DNA of 64,000 bases from Pelagerythrobacter rhizovicinus (GCF_004135625.1 NZ_SDPV01000001.1:866501-930500), one strand, 5' to 3'; positions 46,018 through 56,237 are shown, counted from the first letter of the stretch. Notes: generated by a model from the sequence alone, not told the origin. Numbers and translations: made by a program.

Positions 46018-47340
46018 ATGCGCTGGCGAATTCTTCTTTTGCTGCTGTTTGCATTCTCGCTGCAGCCCATCGCAGCGAGCGCCGAGCCGCCGAAGCAGGC
46101 GGATTTCGTCCACTACAGGATGCGCGCCGGCGACAACCTGTATGTTCTCGCCGAGCGCCATTTTCGTCGAGTCGGCGATTTCGCGGTCGTCCAGCGCCTG
46201 AACGGCATTCGCGACCCGCGGCGAATCCCTGTCGGACGTACCCTGCGCATTCCCAAGCGCCTGCTCAGGTACGAGCCTGTCGCCGCCCGGATCGTCTCGT
46301 TTCGGGGGGCCGTTAGCCTGCGGCGGAAAGGGCGCGATCTGCCGGTGTCTGCGGGGATGACGGTGCGCGAAGGGGATGAACTGACGACGGGCGCAAATTC
46401 GTTCGTATCCATGAGCCTTGCCGACCGCTCCACAGTCGCGTTGCCATCGCAAAGCGCAGTGCAGGTCAGCCGGATGCGCAAGGTGTCGCTCACCGGCGCA
46501 GTCGAACGGCTCTTCTCGGTTCGGCAGGGCCGGGCGAAGGCCGTGGTCACCCCGCTGGGCGAGGCCGACGACTTCCGTATCTCGACTCCAATCAGCGTCT
46601 CGGCGGTACGGGGCACCGAATTTCGGGTGCGCTATGACGCCGACCAGCAGCGGGCGATGACCGAGACGCTCGCGGGCGAAGTCCGAATGTCCGGAGCGGA
46701 GGAGACAAGCCGCGATCTCACGGCCGGCTTCGGCGCCGTCGCTTCGGAAACCGAGGTGAGCGTGCCGCTCTCGTTGCTCGGCGCGCCGCGTCTCGCAACG
46801 CCGGGAGAAGTCCAGGACGAGCGCGAGCTCGCGTTCGAACTGGTCCCGCTGTCCGGCGCCCGGGCCTATCACGTTCAGGTCGCGAGCGATGCCGGCTTCC
46901 TCGACGTGGTGGCCGAAGCCACATCACCGGATACCGAAGTGCGGCTCCCAGCCGTCGGCGACGGAACCTGGTTTGTACGGATCTCCGCCTTCGACCATCA
47001 GGGCCTGGAAGGCATGTACGAGACTTACGGCTTCCAACGGCGGCTGAACGATATCGCGGGCTCGGTCGAGGTGTCGCGTGGGGGCGATTATCGGCAGCAC
47101 CTCTTCCGCTGGGAGACGATGGGCGAAGGGGAACGGCAATACCGGTTCCAGCTTTCGCGGCACGCGGACGGGCGCGATCCGATGGTGGACGAGCTCGGCC
47201 TTACCGAGCAGCATTTTGTCATCACCGACCTGCCCCCCGGCACGTACTACTGGCGCGTCCTGGCGCTCCAGTTCGTGGATGGCGAGGCGTATGAGAAGTG
47301 GTCCCGGGTCGAGCGACTGATCATCAGCGCCGATCGATGA
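46018..47340 (+). CDS. Periplasmic LysM-FecR domain protein
   Basis: A 440-residue exported protein. Signal peptide to about 23 (AASA), LysM domain at about 32-80 (YRMRAGDNLYVLAERHF, IPVGRTLRIPK), FecR domain at about 88-215 (SFRGAVSLRRKG, STVALPSQSAVQV, ISVSAVRGTEFRVRYD), then two beta-rich modules resembling fibronectin-type repeats (VQVASDAGF, DGTWFVRISAFDHQGLEG). It may sense envelope state and act on the CHASE2 kinase. The stop overlaps the kinase start by ATGA. Confidence 0.9.
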   Translation: MRWRILLLLLFAFSLQPIAASAEPPKQADFVHYRMRAGDNLYVLAERHFRRVGDFAVVQRLNGIRDPRRIPVGRTLRIPKRLLRYEPVAARIVSFRGAVSLRRKGRDLPVSAGMTVREGDELTTGANSFVSMSLADRSTVALPSQSAVQVSRMRKVSLTGAVERLFSVRQGRAKAVVTPLGEADDFRISTPISVSAVRGTEFRVRYDADQQRAMTETLAGEVRMSGAEETSRDLTAGFGAVASETEVSVPLSLLGAPRLATPGEVQDERELAFELVPLSGARAYHVQVASDAGFLDVVAEATSPDTEVRLPAVGDGTWFVRISAFDHQGLEGMYETYGFQRRLNDIAGSVEVSRGGDYRQHLFRWETMGEGERQYRFQLSRHADGRDPMVDELGLTEQHFVITDLPPGTYYWRVLALQFVDGEAYEKWSRVERLIISADR

Positions 47341-49628
47341 ACCAGCAGAACGGGAAGCGGCGACTGGCGACCGAGTGGTGGCTGGTTGCGCTCCTGTCCT
47401 CGGCGCTGGCGCTGTTCCTCGTCCACGATCGTGCGACACAGCGGCTCGACACGCTGCTGTACGACCTGCTTCTGCAATTCGACCGCAGCGATCCCGATCC
47501 GCGCATTCTGATCGTCGGAATCGATGATCACGGCATGCGCGAAGCGGGCGCCTGGCCGTGGCCGCGCGACCTGCAGGCGGCGCTGATCGACAGGCTTGCT
47601 GAAGCGGATCCTGCGGCGATTGCCTATGACGTACTGCTGCTCGATTCCAAGCCGGGCGACGCCGAACTGGGCCGGGCCATCGCCGGTCCCGCAAAGGTCT
47701 TCGTCCCGCTCCTGATGCGAGCCCCGGGTACGAACGGCGCGCCGTTCGACATCGTCCTACCGGTTCCTGAGGTAGGTCAGGCGGCGGATGGGATAGGCCA
47801 CGTCAATCTCCTCGTCGATCCCGATGGGAAGGTGAGGAGAGTGCGTCTGCTCGCGGGGGACGAGCGCGGCCGCTGGCCGCACCTGATGGCGTTGATGCAT
47901 GACGCGGCCGATCCCTCGGTCCCCCTCGAGGGACGGGCGGGAGAGCCTCTCCTGATCCCATTCGCCGGCTCCGCCGGTCACTTTCCCACGATCGGTGCAT
48001 CGTCGGTCCTGCGCGGCGAAGTGCCGGCAGAGCTGCTACGCAATCGCCTGATCCTCGTCGGCGCCACTGCCGAAGGGCTCGGCGACCGCTATGCAACAGG
48101 CGGCGGAAACCCCGGCGGCGTTCTGCCCGGAATCGAAATCCAGGCACACCTGCTCAACGGTCTCCTGTCGGACAAGATGATAGAGGAGGCGGGGTTCTGG
48201 CCCCACGCCGCCCTGGCTCTCCTGCCTCTCTGGTTCCTCCTGTTCGCGCTGCGAGTGCTGCAGCCGTCGGCGATCTTCGTGCTGATCGCCGGGCTCGTCA
48301 TCCTCCTGCTGGCTACGGCTGCGGTGGCTCTGCTGGCGCTGCGCTTCTGGGTGACGCCCGTGCCGGGGCTTGCCGCGCTCGCGATCGTCTACCCGTTGTG
48401 GGGCTGGCGGCGGTTGGCAGCCGCGAACAGCTACATGATCGGGGAACTCGAGCGCTTCCGGGCAGAACCGGATGTGCTTGCACCGGCATCGCCCCTGCCG
48501 TCGGCGCCGGATCCGGTCGCGCGGCAAATGGCGCTTCTGGCCGATGCCATTGGCCAGAGTCGCGACCTGCGTCACTTCGTGACCGAGAGCCTCCGCCAGT
48601 TGCCCGACGGCCTCTTCGTTGCGGATCGAAAGGGCAAGGTAATCCTCGCCAACACCGAGGCCGAGGCGCTGGTGGAGGAGTTGCAGCTTCCCTGCGCCGA
48701 GCAGACTCTTCCCGCGTTGTACGCCCGCTTGCAGCCGATCCCTGCGGCCGAGGGCCGGCCGGGCGGCGGAGAGAGTGAGCTGCCGCCATGGCCGCCATCG
48801 GAAGGAACGGGCCGCTATCGCGCCCGCCTGGCGAGCGGCCGCTGCTTCGAAATACGCGTGGGGCCGCGCCGATCGGCGCAAGGTGAGCTGCTCGGCTGGA
48901 TCGTGCGAACGACCGACATAACGACCTTGTGGGAGACTCAGCGCCAGCGAGAAGACATGCTGCAGTTTCTTTCGCACGACATGCGCTCGCCCCAGGCGTC
49001 CATCCTCGCGCTTCTCGACAAGGCCGAGGGGCACGGGATCGATCCGGCCATCGCCGAACGAATCGAGGGCCATGCACGGCGAACTATCGCGCTGGCGGAA
49101 GGCTTCGTTCAGCTCGCACGCGCTGAATCGCTTCCTTACGAACCGGAGCCCGTCAACGCCGCCGACATGCTCGTCGACGCGCTCGACCAGTTGTGGCCGC
49201 GCATAGCAGCCAAGGATCTGAAAGTTGCGTTGACGGGGGAGGACGCCTGCCTCTTCGTCGCGGGCGAACGCTCGCTCCTGACACGGGCCGTGGTCAATCT
49301 GATCGACAACGCGGTGTATCACAGTTCGCCCGGTGGGCGCCTCGACTGCTCGATCGACCTGCGCGAGGAGCAGGGCGGCCGGACCGTGATCTGCCGGATT
49401 GCCGACGAAGGCCCCGGGATTCCGCCCGACCATCTCGCCGCTCTGTTCGAACGGTTCCGGCAAGCGCCGGGAAAGGGGCGAGGCGACGGCGTCGGCCTCG
49501 GCCTGGCGCAGGTCCATACCGTGGCGGGCCGCCATGGCGGGTGGGTTCGTTGCGAAAGTCAGCCGGGGCGGGGCGCGACTTTCCTGCTTGGACTCCCGCT
49601 GCTCAGCGAGTTGTCGAGCGATCCGTAG
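47337..49628 (+). CDS. CHASE2-domain sensor histidine kinase
   Basis: A 763-residue membrane kinase. One N-terminal helix (about 12-30), a periplasmic CHASE2 sensor (about 35-290; IDDHGMREAGAWPWPR), three further helices (about 285-365), a PAS domain (about 400-530), HisKA with H547 in LSHDMRSP, and a HATPase with N-box NLIDNAVYH, DEGPGIPP and GVGLGL. It should phosphorylate the regulator at 45320. The ligand is unknown. Three genes overlap or abut and form one unit. Confidence 0.93.
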   Translation: MNQQNGKRRLATEWWLVALLSSALALFLVHDRATQRLDTLLYDLLLQFDRSDPDPRILIVGIDDHGMREAGAWPWPRDLQAALIDRLAEADPAAIAYDVLLLDSKPGDAELGRAIAGPAKVFVPLLMRAPGTNGAPFDIVLPVPEVGQAADGIGHVNLLVDPDGKVRRVRLLAGDERGRWPHLMALMHDAADPSVPLEGRAGEPLLIPFAGSAGHFPTIGASSVLRGEVPAELLRNRLILVGATAEGLGDRYATGGGNPGGVLPGIEIQAHLLNGLLSDKMIEEAGFWPHAALALLPLWFLLFALRVLQPSAIFVLIAGLVILLLATAAVALLALRFWVTPVPGLAALAIVYPLWGWRRLAAANSYMIGELERFRAEPDVLAPASPLPSAPDPVARQMALLADAIGQSRDLRHFVTESLRQLPDGLFVADRKGKVILANTEAEALVEELQLPCAEQTLPALYARLQPIPAAEGRPGGGESELPPWPPSEGTGRYRARLASGRCFEIRVGPRRSAQGELLGWIVRTTDITTLWETQRQREDMLQFLSHDMRSPQASILALLDKAEGHGIDPAIAERIEGHARRTIALAEGFVQLARAESLPYEPEPVNAADMLVDALDQLWPRIAAKDLKVALTGEDACLFVAGERSLLTRAVVNLIDNAVYHSSPGGRLDCSIDLREEQGGRTVICRIADEGPGIPPDHLAALFERFRQAPGKGRGDGVGLGLAQVHTVAGRHGGWVRCESQPGRGATFLLGLPLLSELSSDP

Positions 49629-50091
49629 AGTCGCGAGGAATGAGCATCCCGGCCACGAGCCGCTCGAGGTCTTCCGACGCTTCCTTGTGCCGGCCAGCCC
49701 TGACTTCGACGACCGAGCGGTAAACCTCCCGGCCCGTCGTCCTCTCCGTGAGGCTTACGGTTACGCCGTGCACGGTCCGCCGGGTGCCGAGCGACGGGCT
49801 GCGGAGCCATTGCTGGCGCTCGGAGTGGGGCACCAGCGCTCCCACCGTTGCCGGGCGCTCCGACGCGCCGATCTGTACCAGATAATCGGGCGTGTTGGAC
49901 TGCTCCAGCCCCAACTCGGCCAGCTGCTTGGCAATCGGGCTTCGCAGGTGCGGAAGGCCCTCTTCCCCGAGGAAGCGATAAGTGCCAGCCTGGGGCAGGA
50001 CACCGTGCGACGTCACGACCGGCTCGTGCGTTGCGCAGCCCGCCGATCCGAAGATAGCGAGAACGGCGGCGAGCTTCAGGATGGTGTGCAT
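49603..50091 (-). CDS. Lipoprotein, DUF4136-like
   Basis: A 162-residue lipoprotein. The signal ends at GSAGC (C23). The mature part has the pattern of DUF4136 proteins: TYRFLGEEGL, then PDYLVQIGASERPATVG, VHGVTVSLTERTTGREVYRSVVE, and a final LERLVAGML helix. The function is unknown. It overlaps the 3' end of the CHASE2 kinase gene by 26 nt, tail to tail. The start at 50091 gives a normal lipoprotein signal; longer frames are not supported. Confidence 0.82.
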   Translation of the reverse strand: MHTILKLAAVLAIFGSAGCATHEPVVTSHGVLPQAGTYRFLGEEGLPHLRSPIAKQLAELGLEQSNTPDYLVQIGASERPATVGALVPHSERQQWLRSPSLGTRRTVHGVTVSLTERTTGREVYRSVVEVRAGRHKEASEDLERLVAGMLIPRDSTDRSTTR

Positions 50092-50288
50092 GGCAAGACA
50101 ATAGCCGCACGCGACGCCCGCGTCAGCCGGTAAGGTCGTTGACGACGCCGAATCCTCCTCGCCGGAGCAAGTTCCGGCTTTGCAGCAGGATTCGGGGCGG
50201 CAGACCGGGCCTCGCCGCTTTGACGGCCGCTTGCGGCTACTCGCAGGCGTCGGATGGGGCGACAAAGGCCCGCTCAGGGCGGGGCGCG

Positions 50289-50966
50289 CTAGGCGGCAAT
50301 CAGGCTCTCCACGGCGTTTTGGAACAGTGCACGCCCGTCACTTCCGCCGTGGTCGGCTTCGATCGCGCGCTCGGGGTGCGGCATCATGCCGAGCACATTG
50401 CCCGCCGTGTTCAGAATGCCGGCAATGTCGCGCCGCGAACCGTTGCAGGCGTCGAGATAGCGGAACGCGACGCGGCCTTCGCCCTCCAGCCGGTCGAGTG
50501 TCTCTTCGTCGGCGAAGTAATTGCCGTCATGATGCGCGACGGGCAGCATGACCTGCTGTCCCTGCTCATAACCGCCGGTGAAAAGTGACTGGCTGTTTTC
50601 CACCCGCAGCGGAACGGTCCGGCAGGTGAAGGTGAGTTGCGCATTGCGCATCAGCGCGCCGGGAAGGAGCCCGCTTTCGGTCAGGACCTGAAAGCCATTG
50701 CAGACGCCGAGCACCGGTACGCCGCGCCCGGCAGCCTCGACCACCGCGCGCATGATCGGGCTACGGCTCGCGATCGCTCCACAGCGCAAGTAGTCGCCGT
50801 AAGAAAAGCCGCCGGGGACGCCGACGAAGTCGAGCCGCTCCGGCAGATCGGCATCGCCATGCCACACGCGCAAGGCAGGCGTGCCGGAAACCTTCTCGAG
50901 CGCGACGGCCATGTCCCGGTCGCAATTGGATCCGGGAAAGGTGATGACGGCGCCGCGGAAGGCCAT
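50289..50966 (-). CDS. purQ: Phosphoribosylformylglycinamidine synthase subunit PurQ
   Basis: A 225-residue glutaminase subunit that supplies ammonia to PurL. The nucleophile Cys is in [11 protein letters not shown], and the HxE pair in MMPHPERA completes the triad. A GTG codon directly precedes the ATG; the ATG at 50966 is used because purS ends there (TGATG). Downstream purL is not found; 50092-50288 holds no gene. Confidence 0.95.
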   Translation of the reverse strand: MAFRGAVITFPGSNCDRDMAVALEKVSGTPALRVWHGDADLPERLDFVGVPGGFSYGDYLRCGAIASRSPIMRAVVEAAGRGVPVLGVCNGFQVLTESGLLPGALMRNAQLTFTCRTVPLRVENSQSLFTGGYEQGQQVMLPVAHHDGNYFADEETLDRLEGEGRVAFRYLDACNGSRRDIAGILNTAGNVLGMMPHPERAIEADHGGSDGRALFQNAVESLIAA

Positions 50967-51205
50967 CACGCGGCCTCCGCCGTTTCGACGCGGAAGTTCT
51001 CGATCACCGTGTTGGCGAGCAGCTTACGGCACATCTCCTCGAGCTGGGCCTCGCTCGTGCCATCGGCGACGTCGAGTTCGATCAGGCGACCCACACGCAC
51101 ATCCTCGACCCCGGTAAAGCCAAGGCCTTCGAGGGCGTGGTGGACCGCGCGGCCCTGCGGGTCGAGCACGCCGGGCTTGAGACTGACATGGATGCGGACT
51201 TTCAT
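50966..51205 (-). CDS. purS: Phosphoribosylformylglycinamidine synthase subunit PurS
   Basis: A 79-residue subunit that dimerises and joins PurL with Pur[22 protein letters not shown] and a later VGRLIELDV are family hallmarks. Typical length (about 80). First in purS-purQ with a one-base overlap. Confidence 0.95.
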   Translation of the reverse strand: MKVRIHVSLKPGVLDPQGRAVHHALEGLGFTGVEDVRVGRLIELDVADGTSEAQLEEMCRKLLANTVIENFRVETAEAA

Positions 51206-51353
51206 GGGGTGGCGCGCCTTTCGCTAGGAGTGCTCATCGACTCGCCCGCAGCCTATGGCTTGCTGCGCGCCCCAGGGCAAGCGGGCTACCGAACGTCCGG
51301 ACCGTCGAAAAGCTTGGGCATTTGGCAATGTCGCAGTGCTAAAGGCGGGCGCG

Positions 51354-52232
51354 ATGAAGATGGACCTTGTCTACAACCCGGCCGCGGGCAACTTCCGCCG
51401 GGCGCGGCTCGATGCATTGATCGCCGCCTTCTCCGCCCGAGGCGTTGCCGTGACGCCGGTGGCGAGTCGCGTCGACGGCGCCTGGCTCTCCGGCGAGGCG
51501 GACATCGTCTGCGTTCATGGAGGGGACGGGACTCTGCGCGATACGGTGCGGGCGCTGGGCGAGCTTGCAGCGCACGTGCCGCTAGCGATCGCCCCGGCCG
51601 GCACGATCAACCTGGTGGCGCGGGAGCTGGGCTATGCGCGGAACCCGGAACGCCTCGCTGCGCAGGTCGCTGCCGGCTGGGAGCGGGGCGCCGGAACATG
51701 GGTTCGCGCACCGCTCTACCGCCTGGGAGAGATGCCGATCGTCGCCTGCCTCAGCATCGGGCCGGACAGTCACGCGGTCGCGCAGGTCTCCGGCGGCCTC
51801 AAGAAGCGGCTCGGACGCTATGCCTATGTCGTCGCGATCATGCGTCAGCTCCGGCGCTGGCCGCGGGAGACGATGGCGATCAGCGGCGAACTCGCCGATG
51901 GAACGCCTTTCTCCTGCCAGGCCGAAGCCGCGATCGCCTCGCACGGCGCGCTCTACGCCGGTCCGTTCCGGCTCAGCCCGCGCGCAGCGCTGGTGGCGGA
52001 TTCGGTGGAACTGATCACGCTGCGCCGCTCGACCCGGCTGGGCACGCTGGCGCTTTCCGGCGCGGCGATGCTGCGCCTCCCTCTCGACCGTCTTGGTCTC
52101 GCCGAAATTCGCACCGTGCGCCGTGTCGTGTTCGACCGCTGCGTCAGCCCGGTGCAGGTCGATGGCGACCACATTCCGGACTGCGCCTATGCGATCGGAC
52201 CGAGCGGAACGACGCTGCAGTACGTGATCTGA
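51354..52232 (+). CDS. Diacylglycerol/lipid kinase family protein
   Basis: A 292-residue lipid kinase-like protein. The nucleotide motif HGGDGTLRD and PAGTINLVARELG match the DAGK catalytic family (PF00781). The substrate could be diacylglycerol or another lipid. Two ATGs lie 6 nt apart (51354, 51360); the first is used. It is divergent from purS and convergent with ruvX. Confidence 0.85.
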   Translation: MKMDLVYNPAAGNFRRARLDALIAAFSARGVAVTPVASRVDGAWLSGEADIVCVHGGDGTLRDTVRALGELAAHVPLAIAPAGTINLVARELGYARNPERLAAQVAAGWERGAGTWVRAPLYRLGEMPIVACLSIGPDSHAVAQVSGGLKKRLGRYAYVVAIMRQLRRWPRETMAISGELADGTPFSCQAEAAIASHGALYAGPFRLSPRAALVADSVELITLRRSTRLGTLALSGAAMLRLPLDRLGLAEIRTVRRVVFDRCVSPVQVDGDHIPDCAYAIGPSGTTLQYVI

Positions 52233-52254
52233 CCCTTTCTCGCGCGGCGGCGGG

Positions 52255-52740
52255 CTAGAACGCGCTGCCCGTCAGCGCGTCGATGGCGCCTTGCAGGATC
52301 ACGGCCGCGGCGTGGCTGTCGATGCGCTCGGCCCGCTTCCTGCGGCTCATGTCCTGGCCGATCAGGTCGCGCTCGGCGCTGGTGGTGGACCAGCGTTCGT
52401 CCCACAGGAGGATCGGCAGCGTGAGGCGGTCGGACAGATTGCGCGCATAGGCGCGGCTCGCCTGCGCGCGGGGGCCCTCGCTCCCGTCCATGTTGCGCGG
52501 CAGACCGAGGACGAGACCTTTCACCCGGCGCTCGCGCACGATCGCGCTCAGCGCTTCCAGATCGCGGCCGAACTTGCCGCGGGGCAGGGTCTTGCCCGCG
52601 GTCGCGAACTGCCACCCCGCATCGCAGGTGGCGGTGCCGATCGTCTTGGTCCCGAGATCGAGCGCGAGCAGCGCGCCGCCACCGGGCAGGGCGGCACCGA
52701 ACTCGGCGCTGCTGTCGGTGATCAGGGCCGCGCCGCCCAT
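52255..52740 (-). CDS. ruvX: Holliday-junction resolvase-like RuvX (YqgF)
   Basis: A 161-residue RNase-H-fold protein. LLALDLGTKTIGTA is the first acidic strand, LVLGLPRNMDGSEG and WDERWSTTSAE follow, and DSHAAAVILQGAID gives the last Asp. Known as a putative Holliday-junction resolvase or a factor in pre-16S rRNA 5' processing. The N-terminal 25 residues are longer than usual. Overlaps DUF3089 by 19 nt, last of the pyrE operon. Confidence 0.93.
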   Translation of the reverse strand: MGGAALITDSSAEFGAALPGGGALLALDLGTKTIGTATCDAGWQFATAGKTLPRGKFGRDLEALSAIVRERRVKGLVLGLPRNMDGSEGPRAQASRAYARNLSDRLTLPILLWDERWSTTSAERDLIGQDMSRRKRAERIDSHAAAVILQGAIDALTGSAF

Positions 52741-53858
52741 GCCTCGACCCGCTTCGCGACGTCCTGCTTCACGTTCTCCCAGAACAGCGGGATGTCGTAG
52801 ACGTGATAGTTGTTGCCCGGCAGCACTGCGCTACCGACCTCAGGGGGATCGCCGATCAGCAGCAGGCCAAGCTCGTTGCAACGCGCAGGCACCGCGCCGG
52901 GGACCAGTTCACCGGTCGTGTAGTCGAGGTTGGGGATCAGCGTTCCCAGGTTGGCCTCGGCCGGCGCTTCGCCACCGATGCCGCCGGTGAGCGGATTGGT
53001 ACAGAGGATCGGGCTTTCGCCGCGCATCTCGCCGTCGAAACCGGGCGAGTTGCGGTAGGCATCGATCACGCGGGCGGGATCGGCCGGTTCGGCGAACGTG
53101 GACCAGCTCATGATGCAGCCCGCCTGCGACGGCGTGGCGCACGCGGGAAAGCCGAGGGCAGGCAGGTCGTGCTCGGCCGAGATGGGCCAGCCCACCGCGT
53201 AGATCGCCGCGATCCGCCCTGCCAGCGGGCTGTTCGCCAGGTCCTCCCGCAGCAGGCGCAGCAGATGGAGGGTGCCCTGGCTGTGCCCCGCGAGCACGAT
53301 CGGCACGTCCTCGTCGACGCTCGCGACGAAGAAGTCGAACGCCTGCTTCACGTCGTCATAGGCAGCATCAATGGCTCGCCGCGCTTCGGCTGAATCGGTC
53401 AGGAACGCGCCGAAGGTCGCCTGCCGGTAGCGCGGCGCCCAGATCTCGCTGGCCCGGTTGAACGGACTCGCCATGCCGCGCACGTAGATGCGTGCGATGC
53501 GCTGCGATTGCTCGTCGTCGAGCGGGGCATTCCAGTTTGCGCTGTCGAGATAGCTCGTCGGATGGATGAAGAAGACGGCGAAGTCCTGCTCCGGATCGTC
53601 GCTTCCCGGCAACCGTCGTCCCTCGCCCTGCATCGCAGGCTGCCAGCGCGCCGCATCGTCCAGCCCGATTCCCGGGCGGGAGAGCCACATCGCGGGATCC
53701 TGATAGGCGTTCGTCTCAAGCGGTTGCTGCTCGACGAACTCGGTGCGCGGGACATAGGCGATCTCGGCGAGATCGTCCCAATAGATCCGCAGCAGGAACA
53801 TCGCCGCGAGCGCGACGATGATCAAAATGGCGATGAAATAGAGAAACTTGCGAGCCAT
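52722..53858 (-). CDS. DUF3089 alpha/beta-hydrolase, membrane-anchored
   Basis: A 378-residue protein. One N-terminal helix (about 6-24) anchors it, and the body is the DUF3089 hydrolase fold with VFFIHPTSYLD early and the nucleophile elbow LAGHSQGTLH (Ser). The last part (PGNNYHVYDIPLFWENV) carries a likely catalytic His. The substrate is not known. It begins within the AI-2E-family stop (TGATG). Confidence 0.88.
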   Translation of the reverse strand: MARKFLYFIAILIIVALAAMFLLRIYWDDLAEIAYVPRTEFVEQQPLETNAYQDPAMWLSRPGIGLDDAARWQPAMQGEGRRLPGSDDPEQDFAVFFIHPTSYLDSANWNAPLDDEQSQRIARIYVRGMASPFNRASEIWAPRYRQATFGAFLTDSAEARRAIDAAYDDVKQAFDFFVASVDEDVPIVLAGHSQGTLHLLRLLREDLANSPLAGRIAAIYAVGWPISAEHDLPALGFPACATPSQAGCIMSWSTFAEPADPARVIDAYRNSPGFDGEMRGESPILCTNPLTGGIGGEAPAEANLGTLIPNLDYTTGELVPGAVPARCNELGLLLIGDPPEVGSAVLPGNNYHVYDIPLFWENVKQDVAKRVEAWAARP

Positions 53859-54961
53859 CAGGCCTCGGCCCCCTTGAGCTTGTTACCGTCATCGAGCCGC
53901 TGTGCCCGGCGCTCAAGCGCCACCTTGATCATCGCCAGCATCGGATCGGCAAGAGCAAGCCCGAGGATGCCGAACATGACACCGAAGACAAGCTGCGCCC
54001 CGAGGACGAGCGCGGGCGCCAGGTCGACCGTCTTCTTGGCGATCATCGGGATCAGGATATAGCCGTCGAAGTTCTGCACCAGCAGGTAGACGAAGATCGT
54101 ATAGAGCCCCATGTCGGTTCCGCCGGAGAAGCCGACCAGCACCATCAGGACGCCCGAGATCACCGCTCCGATATTGGGGATGAAGGCGAGCAGGCCTGTC
54201 AGGAGGCCCAGCAGCGCAGCCATCGGCACCGGACCGATTCCGATCAGTTGCCCGCCGTAGGCGAGCAGCGCCCAGGTGAAGAGACCTTCGGCAAACATGC
54301 CTGCCAGCCGGCCCGCAAGGAGGCGGCGCAGGGTGAAGGACATGTGCTCGATGGTGTCGTGGAACGTGGCGCGATGCCGCTCCGGCACCATCCATGCGAC
54401 GCCGCGCTCGTAGAGATTGGGGTCGATCGCGATGTAGATGCCGATGATCAGGATCAGCAGTATCGTGGCCAGGCCGCCGACCAGTCCGCCGATTGCACGG
54501 GTGACGGTTCCCACCCCGCTGACCAGGCTTCCCACCACGCGCTGGACGTCGTCCTGACTGATGGCGAAACCTTGCTCGCGCAGAAAGGCGAGAAGCCGTC
54601 CGAGTTGCTCCCCCACGATCGCGGGGAACTGCGCCGCCTGCTGCGAGATCTGGGACCCGGCGAAATACCCCAGCCAGGCGAGGAATGCGACCATCGCCGC
54701 GATCACGATCGCGACACGCCAGCCGCGCCCGATCGCCAACCAGCGTCCCAATAGCCGTGCGCCGCCGTCGATCATCGTGGCGAAGACCATCGCTCCGAAG
54801 ATCACCAGCAGCGACTGCGAGATGTAGACGGCGAGAACGACGAGTCCGACGACGGCGGCCCAGACGAGTGCGCGCGCTGCCTCGTAGCGCAGCTTGGGGC
54901 TTCCGATGTCGGTTGGGCTCGCGCCCATCGGCGCGTCCGGCTCGTCCTCAGTCCTGCTCAC
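53858..54961 (-). CDS. AI-2E family (PerM) transporter
   Basis: A 367-residue multi-pass protein of the AI-2E/PerM family with about eight helices: paired N-terminal helices, a charged periplasmic region (about 110-165), and a C-terminal set with GLLTGLLAFIPNIGAVIS, a family hallmark. Autoinducer export is only one suggested role. GTG at 54961 (VSRTEDEPD) overlaps lepB by 14 nt; ATG at 54928 is a shorter option. Confidence 0.87.
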   Translation of the reverse strand: MSRTEDEPDAPMGASPTDIGSPKLRYEAARALVWAAVVGLVVLAVYISQSLLVIFGAMVFATMIDGGARLLGRWLAIGRGWRVAIVIAAMVAFLAWLGYFAGSQISQQAAQFPAIVGEQLGRLLAFLREQGFAISQDDVQRVVGSLVSGVGTVTRAIGGLVGGLATILLILIIGIYIAIDPNLYERGVAWMVPERHRATFHDTIEHMSFTLRRLLAGRLAGMFAEGLFTWALLAYGGQLIGIGPVPMAALLGLLTGLLAFIPNIGAVISGVLMVLVGFSGGTDMGLYTIFVYLLVQNFDGYILIPMIAKKTVDLAPALVLGAQLVFGVMFGILGLALADPMLAMIKVALERRAQRLDDGNKLKGAEA

Positions 54962-55829
54962 TCTCGGCGCCCCCATCGGCGATTGCGGGCCGCAATGTGG
55001 TCCAGGCGCGATCACCGCGCAAGGAGGTGAACCACGTGATCGGATTGAGGCTGGTCGTGCCGTCGAGCGAGAAGGTGATGAACTCCGCGCGGCCGCCGAT
55101 ATTCTCCAGCGGGACGGGGCCGCCGAGCCCCCGTGAGCCATACTCCCGGCTGTCGGCCGAATGGTCGCGGTTGTCGCCCATCACGAAGACATGACCGTCC
55201 GGCACGGCGATCTCGGGGAAATCGTCGAGATCCTGCCTTGTGTGGTCGACGACCAGATATGTCGCACCATTGGGCATCGTTTCGCGATAGGTCGGCATCT
55301 CGCACACGATCTCTCCGGAAGGTGTGGCGGTCCGCATGCCCGGATAGCTATAAGGATCGCAGGGCGAGTTGGCGTCGACCGGAATCTGCACCGGCGGTTC
55401 GACCGTGCGGGGTACGGGCGCGCCATTGAGCACGATCTGCCCGTTGACGACGGCGATCCTGTCGCCGGGAAGCGCGACGACGCGCTTGATGTAGTCCTCG
55501 TCGCGTTCGGGATGGACCGGAATCACGATGTCGCCGTACTCGGGCGTCGCCGGCCAGATACGCCAGTCGCCGCGTGGCATGAGGTGGAACGATATCGAGG
55601 CCCAGCTCCACCCATAGGGATACTTGCTCACCACCAGCCGATCGCCGACCAGCAAGGTGGGCATCATCGATTCGCTGGGGATATAGAAAGGCTTGGCTAC
55701 GAAGCTGTGGAACCCGAGCACGGCCAGCAGCATCAACGCCAGCCCGCGCAATTCGGACACCCAGTTGACCTTTTCGCCGTCCTTCTGTTCGGTTTTGGTT
55801 TCGCTCACGGTCGGGGTTTCTGCGGTCAA
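54948..55829 (-). CDS. lepB: Signal peptidase I
   Basis: A 293-residue membrane protease cutting signal peptides. One N-terminal helix (about 28-45), catalytic Ser in [10 protein letters not shown] and Lys in [29 protein letters not shown] is box E. The start is TTG at 55829 in TTGA overlap with acpS; GTG at 55808 is an alternative. In many relatives rnc and era follow lepB, but here the next genes are an AI-2E transporter, DUF3089 and ruvX. Confidence 0.95.
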   Translation of the reverse strand: MTAETPTVSETKTEQKDGEKVNWVSELRGLALMLLAVLGFHSFVAKPFYIPSESMMPTLLVGDRLVVSKYPYGWSWASISFHLMPRGDWRIWPATPEYGDIVIPVHPERDEDYIKRVVALPGDRIAVVNGQIVLNGAPVPRTVEPPVQIPVDANSPCDPYSYPGMRTATPSGEIVCEMPTYRETMPNGATYLVVDHTRQDLDDFPEIAVPDGHVFVMGDNRDHSADSREYGSRGLGGPVPLENIGGRAEFITFSLDGTTSLNPITWFTSLRGDRAWTTLRPAIADGGAESEQD

Positions 55830-56236
55830 AGGGGTCGAGCCTCAATCACGACGAAGGCCTGTGCCCATGGGTGGTCGTCGGTTAGGGTGAGATGAACGAC
55901 CGCCTCATGGCCGGGCGGCGTCAACTCCGCAAGCCGCTTGGCAGCGCCGTTCGCCAAAGCCAGCGTTGGCGCACCCGACGGTGCGTTCACCACGCCGATA
56001 TCCTTCATATAGACGCCGCGGAAGAACCCGGTGCCGACGGCCTTGGAATAGGCTTCCTTGGCGGCGAAGCGCTTGGCGTAAGTGCCTGCGCGCGTGAAGG
56101 GGCGCTTGGCCGCTTTGGCCCGCTCGATCTCGGTGAAGCAACGACGCTCGAAACGCTCGCCGTGCCGCTCGAGCGCAGCCTGGATGCGCTCGATATTGCA
56201 GAGGTCGGAGCCGAGGCCGATGATCACGGTGCCCAC
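55826..56236 (-). CDS. acpS: Holo-[acyl-carrier-protein] synthase
   Basis: A 136-residue enzyme transferring phosphopantetheine from CoA to [17 protein letters not shown] with Asp and [16 protein letters not shown] with Glu are the metal motifs. GTG at 56236 is the start, one nucleotide after the pdxJ stop; a GTG nine bases on is possible. Coupled to lepB. Confidence 0.95.
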   Translation of the reverse strand: MGTVIIGLGSDLCNIERIQAALERHGERFERRCFTEIERAKAAKRPFTRAGTYAKRFAAKEAYSKAVGTGFFRGVYMKDIGVVNAPSGAPTLALANGAAKRLAELTPPGHEAVVHLTLTDDHPWAQAFVVIEARPL

Positions 56237-56237
56237 C

